10,137 nt of DNA from Chrysiogenales bacterium (lineage in GTDB: Bacteria > Acidobacteriota > Aminicenantia > UBA2199): contig SPCN01000063.1 of assembly GCA_004525465.1 (NCBI GenBank), positions 1 through 10,137 of the forward strand, read 5' to 3'. Numbering within the stretch: position 1 is the first letter of the stretch; the number at the start of each line of letters is the position of its first letter. Shown piece by piece: positions 6,739 to 10,137 of this stretch. The notes below the pieces were generated by a model. The model worked only from the letters and a program-made list of their open reading frames with translations, had not been told where the DNA came from and made no database searches. The position numbers and the translations under genes were made by a program.

Positions 6739-8972
6739 CAGCGCGCGAAGCGGTCGATGATCCGCTGCAGGAGATCGCCGTATTTGACGATCAGGCCGGC
6801 AAAGACCACCGAGACCATGGACATCAGCTTGATCAGGATGTTGAGCGAAGGGCCCGAGGTGTCCTTGAAGGGGTCGCCCACTGTATCGCCGATGACCGCG
6901 GCGCCGTGGTTGGGGTTGCGGCTGCCGTCGGGCAGTTTTTTGCCGCCCAGGTTGCCTTCCTCAATGTATTTCTTGGCGTTGTCCCAGGTGCCGCCGGCGT
7001 TGTTCAGGAACACGGCAACAACAAAGCCTGTGGTCAGGCCGCCGGCCAGCAGGCCGATCACGCCGGCCACGCCGAACACCAGCCCCATAGCCACGGGGAC
7101 GAATATGGCGGTCAGGGAAGGGACGATCATTTCACGCTGCGCTGCCCGAGTGCTGATCTCGACGCAACTGGCATAATCGGGCTCGGTCTTGCCTTCCATG
7201 ATGCCAGCAATTTCGCGAAATTGGCGGCGCACCTCTTCAACCATCTTGCCGGCGGCGCGGCCAACCGACTTCATGGTCATGGCGCAGAAGATAAACACCA
7301 TCATGGCGCCGATAAAAAGCCCGGCCAGCATCTTGGGATTGAAGATGGTCAGGTTGTAATAATTGATCCAGTCGCCAATGTAGGTATTTTCGATGGCCTT
7401 TTGCACACCACTGACGGTAATGAACTTCTCTCCCATGTGCAGGAAGCCGATCTTGATCTCCTCGATGTAGGCAGCCAGCAGGGCCATGGCCGTCAGGGCC
7501 GCCGAGCCGATGGCAAAACCCTTGCCGGTGGCGGCGGTGGTGTTGCCCAGGGCATCGAGGGCGTCGGTGCGCCGGCGTACTTCCGGGTCCTGGTGGGTCA
7601 TCTCGGCATTGCCGCCGGCGTTGTCGGCGATGGGGCCGTAGGCGTCGGTGGCTAAGGTGATGCCCAGGGTGGAGAGCATGCCCACCGAGGCGAAGCTGAT
7701 GCCGTAGAGGCCGAGGTTGATAGCGTTGGGGTCAAGGCTGAAGCCGCCGCTGAGCGCGTAACTGACGATGATGGCCAGGCCGATGACCAGCACCGGCAGT
7801 CCGGTGGACTGCATGCCGGTGGAAATGCCGGCGATGATGACCGTGGCCGGGCCGGTTTGCGATTGCTCAGCCACATACTGGGTCGGTTTGTAGTCCTGCG
7901 ACGTGTAGTATTCGGTGATCTTGCCGATGACCCAGCCGGCGATCAGGCCGGTAATTACCGAAAGGAAGATGCCCAGGTGACGGCCCTGGAATGAATCCTT
8001 GAACAGCACCAGGATAAAAAAAGATGCGATCAGGGTCAGCAAGGTGCTGGCGTTGATGCCGCGGGCCAGCGCCCGCAGCAAAACTTTCTGGCTGGCTTTT
8101 TCACCAGAGCGCACCATGAAGACGCCGAGGATCGAAAAGATCACGCCGATGCCGGCAATGACCATGGGGGCCAGGACACCGCCCAGGCCATAGCCTGCGG
8201 CCACGCCCAGGACCGCCGTGGCCAGGATGGAGCCGGCGTAGGATTCGTAAAGGTCGGCGCCCATGCCGGCCACGTCACCGACGTTGTCGCCGACGTTATC
8301 GGCGATGGTAGCCGGGTTGCGCGGGTCGTCCTCGGGGATGCCGGCTTCCACTTTGCCAACCAGATCGGCACCAACGTCGGCCGATTTCGTGAAGATGCCG
8401 CCGCCGACTCGGGCGAACAGGGCCTGGGTGGAAGCACCCATGCCGAAGGTCAGCATGGTGGTGGTGATGATGGCCAGTTGGCTGGGACCTTCGGGAATGA
8501 AATAGCGCAGGATTACGAACCACAGGGAAATATCAAGCAGGGCCAGGCCGACCACCACCAGCCCCATGACGGCGCCGGAGCGGAAGGCGATCTGCAGTCC
8601 CCGGTTCAATGAATGTTTGGCCCCGGCCGTGGTGCGATTGGAAGCGAACGTAGCCGTGCGCATGCCCAGGAAACCGGCCAGCCCGGAGAAGAAACCGCCG
8701 GTGATGAAGGCGAACGGCACCCAGGGGTTCTGCATATGCAGCACGAAGGCCATGAAGGAAAAGAGGATGAAAATCAGGAGGAAGACGAAAGCCACGACCC
8801 GGTATTGGCTCTTGAGGTAGACCATGGCCCCTTTCTGCACGTAGCCGGCGATGCGCTGCATGTCGGCAGTGCCCGGGTCCTGTTTTTTCATGAAACGGTA
8901 GAAATAGTATGCGAAGACAAGCGCCATGATCGAGCCCAGCGGTGCCAGGATAAACAGATTCGACAAACTCAT
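6738..8972 (-). CDS. hppA: Membrane-bound K+-dependent ion-translocating pyrophosphatase
   Basis: This 744-residue, roughly 16-helix inner-membrane enzyme hydrolyses pyrophosphate and pumps H+ and/or Na+ outward. The length is normal and the frame complete. Substrate and Mg-binding motifs are intact: TKSADVGADLVGKVEAGIPE (195-214), NVGDNVGDVAGMGADL (226-241), DAYGPIADNAGGNAEM (443-458) and the C-terminal GDTVGDPFKDTSGPSLN (695-711). The position that separates K+-dependent from K+-independent enzymes reads GNTTAATGKG, with Ala480 and Gly483 in place of the Lys and Thr of the K+-independent type, so this is K+-stimulated. The gate glutamate is in DLYES (Glu243), the arrangement shared by Na+ pumps, dual pumps and K+-dependent H+ pumps, so the pumped ion cannot be settled here. 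The start ATG is preceded by GAGGAGAA (8977-8984). It has its own promoter (9025-9053) and converges on the tonB-family gene. Confidence 0.97.
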   Translation of the reverse strand: MSLSNLFILAPLGSIMALVFAYYFYRFMKKQDPGTADMQRIAGYVQKGAMVYLKSQYRVVAFVFLLIFILFSFMAFVLHMQNPWVPFAFITGGFFSGLAGFLGMRTATFASNRTTAGAKHSLNRGLQIAFRSGAVMGLVVVGLALLDISLWFVILRYFIPEGPSQLAIITTTMLTFGMGASTQALFARVGGGIFTKSADVGADLVGKVEAGIPEDDPRNPATIADNVGDNVGDVAGMGADLYESYAGSILATAVLGVAAGYGLGGVLAPMVIAGIGVIFSILGVFMVRSGEKASQKVLLRALARGINASTLLTLIASFFILVLFKDSFQGRHLGIFLSVITGLIAGWVIGKITEYYTSQDYKPTQYVAEQSQTGPATVIIAGISTGMQSTGLPVLVIGLAIIVSYALSGGFSLDPNAINLGLYGISFASVGMLSTLGITLATDAYGPIADNAGGNAEMTHQDPEVRRRTDALDALGNTTAATGKGFAIGSAALTAMALLAAYIEEIKIGFLHMGEKFITVSGVQKAIENTYIGDWINYYNLTIFNPKMLAGLFIGAMMVFIFCAMTMKSVGRAAGKMVEEVRRQFREIAGIMEGKTEPDYASCVEISTRAAQREMIVPSLTAIFVPVAMGLVFGVAGVIGLLAGGLTTGFVVAVFLNNAGGTWDNAKKYIEEGNLGGKKLPDGSRNPNHGAAVIGDTVGDPFKDTSGPSLNILIKLMSMVSVVFAGLIVKYGDLLQRIIDRFAR

Positions 8973-9024
8973 AGTTTTCTCCTCAAAAAAATATGCTTTT
9001 TAATAAATATCGGAATGAAGATAC

Positions 9025-9053
9025 TTTATAATAAATTCCCTCTGAAAAGTCAA
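9025..9053 (-). promoter_or_regulatory. Sigma70 promoter of hppA
   Basis: On the minus strand, TTGACT (9048-9053) and TATAAA (9025-9030) are separated by 17 bp, one mismatch each. Transcription would start near 9018, giving an A+T-rich leader of about 46 nt that ends in GAGGAGAA before the ATG. This suggests hppA is transcribed independently of the radical SAM gene upstream. A small palindrome, TGGCG-AC-CGCCA (9066-9077), lies 12 bp upstream of the -35 box; its role is unknown. Confidence 0.65.
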
Positions 9054-9111
9054 GACTTTAGGCGCTGGCGACCGCCACTTAAGGACAAACACTCCCGGAA
9101 AACATAACTTT

Positions 9112-10137
9112 TCACGTAAATTGAGCGAAAAAATCCGGAAAATCGCGTTCCAGCCAGGAAAAATACGCCCGCGCCGCTCGTTCCCCTTCCTGCCACCAGT
9201 CACTGGCCAGGCCGTTTTTTTTCAAGGCGCTGAAAACCTGGCGCTCGTCAACGCTCAGGAATGAGGGCAAGCGCCAGGCAAAAGCGCTTCCGGCCAGAGG
9301 GAAAAAATGATGCAGCTGGATATGGACGCGGAATTTTTTGCGCATGGCACTTATGAATTCGAGCAGTTCGCGCCGCTCGCCAGCGGTTTCACCGGGCAAA
9401 GCGATGATGAAATCGAGGTTGACCGCGAACCCGGCGGCGTTGGCCGCGGCCACGGCTGAGACGATTTGGGCTGACGTGTGGCCGCGGCCGATCGAGTCCA
9501 GGCGCGCGTTTACAGCGCTCTGGGCCCCGAAAGTCAAGCGGCGGTTGGCTACATAACGGCGCAAAAGCCCAAGGCCTTCAGTACTCACCGTATCGGGACG
9601 GATCTCGGAAGGGAAAATGCCGAATTCAATGAATTTGAAACCGGCCAGGCGGCAAAGTTCCAGCAGTTGTTCGATGCGGCCGAGTTCCGGTCGCTGCCGC
9701 CGGCAGGCAGCGAATTCCAGGGCCGAAGGCGCGATAAAACCGGCGCGCGAAAAACCGCGCCGGCGCAATTCTTCCAGATATGAACCGATGGAGTCCTGAC
9801 CGCGGTAACGTGGCCTGCTTCCCCCGGTCTGGCAGTAGCCACAGCTCCAGAAACAGCCGCGGGAGATTTCCAGTGGCGGCACGGTTTTAAAATATCGCGA
9901 TGCCGGGATATACCGTTCCCATGACAGATCGCCAGCGGGGCTGGCGTCCGGGGCATTTGTGGGCGCTTCGTAAAAGAGCGGATCACCCATGGCCGTGATT
10001 TTTTCCCCCAGCAGATCGTGGGCGAACCGCAAGAAAGAATCCTCACCGGCGCCGCTGAACAGGATATCAAAGCCGCAGGCGCGGGCCAACTCTCGATCGC
10101 CGCTGACGTGCGGCCCCCCGGCCGCGAGCCTGGGAGC
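9112..10137 (-). CDS. B12-binding/radical SAM protein, N-terminus cut by window edge
   Basis: The frame is open from the window edge to a TGA at 9112-9114, giving 341 visible residues; the start lies outside. A TTG at 10087-10089 is not the true start, because the 16 codons before it encode conserved B12-binding-domain sequence: AAGGPHVSGD (5-14), with the GGPH motif. FSGAGEDSF (27-35) then matches the family's GEGE-like loop. The radical SAM core begins with ISRGCFWSCGYC, whose CxxxCxxC cysteines (Cys95, 99, 102) bind the 4Fe-4S cluster that cleaves S-adenosylmethionine. FGAQSA (203-208) and DFIIALPGET (242-251) are later strands of the barrel. The arrangement resembles the MJ_1487-type family (TIGR04013), whose substrate is unknown, as far as I recall. 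Related classes do methyl transfer or methylthiolation. The visible part ends 139 bp before hppA on the same strand. Radical SAM assignment is strong, the subfamily moderate. Confidence 0.87.
   Translation of the reverse strand, partial: APRLAAGGPHVSGDRELARACGFDILFSGAGEDSFLRFAHDLLGEKITAMGDPLFYEAPTNAPDASPAGDLSWERYIPASRYFKTVPPLEISRGCFWSCGYCQTGGSRPRYRGQDSIGSYLEELRRRGFSRAGFIAPSALEFAACRRQRPELGRIEQLLELCRLAGFKFIEFGIFPSEIRPDTVSTEGLGLLRRYVANRRLTFGAQSAVNARLDSIGRGHTSAQIVSAVAAANAAGFAVNLDFIIALPGETAGERRELLEFISAMRKKFRVHIQLHHFFPLAGSAFAWRLPSFLSVDERQVFSALKKNGLASDWWQEGERAARAYFSWLERDFPDFFAQFT

Noticed and set aside
6720..7655. 311-codon plus-strand frame rich in His, Gly and Asp
   Set aside because: Antisense to conserved pyrophosphatase motifs; composition is what the reverse strand of a membrane protein gene gives in that frame.
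9066..9077. Small palindrome considered as terminator of the radical SAM gene
   Set aside because: The stem is only 5 bp with a 2-base loop and no T-tract follows on the minus strand; noted only as a possible site upstream of the hppA promoter.

Overview
The window carries seven genes, one cut off at each end, plus the regulatory DNA between them. The organism looks like an uncultured, GC-rich Gram-negative bacterium. TonB implies an outer membrane. The beta-propeller/Y_Y_Y/AraC regulator, the TonB-family protein, the DUF362 protein with a Tat-like leader and the K+-dependent type of membrane pyrophosphatase together resemble Acidobacteriota or Candidatus Aminicenantes genomes. That placement is inference from gene style, not from a marker gene.

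Layout. Positions 1-1048 (minus) hold a DUF362 protein with a twin-arginine-like leader, cut at its C-terminal end by the window edge. Positions 1185-2874 (minus) hold a two-gene ABC-2 type exporter operon: an ATPase with a TTG start, then a six-helix permease overlapping it by 11 bp. Positions 3064-5820 (plus) encode a 918-residue sensor-regulator with 14 propeller blades, a Y_Y_Y domain, one transmembrane helix and an AraC-type DNA-binding domain, but no kinase. A TonB-family energy-transducing protein follows at 5946-6689 (plus). A long hairpin at 6702-6738 separates it from the convergent membrane pyrophosphatase gene hppA (6738-8972, minus). Positions 9112-10137 (minus) hold the C-terminal part of a B12-binding/radical SAM protein whose start lies outside the window.

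Regulation. Four sigma70-like promoters can be read, all with 17-bp spacers: upstream of the DUF362 gene, the ABC operon, the regulator and hppA. The ABC operon and regulator promoters are back to back, about 100 bp apart, so the regulator may control the exporter, itself, or both. The regulator's promoter places transcription start only a few bases before its ATG, which predicts a leaderless mRNA. The likely working unit in the centre is an envelope sensor, a small ABC exporter and possibly TonB. The pyrophosphatase and radical SAM genes look like independent housekeeping or metabolic genes. No mobile element, CRISPR array, tRNA or rRNA was recognised, and no gene-free stretch exceeds 300 bases.
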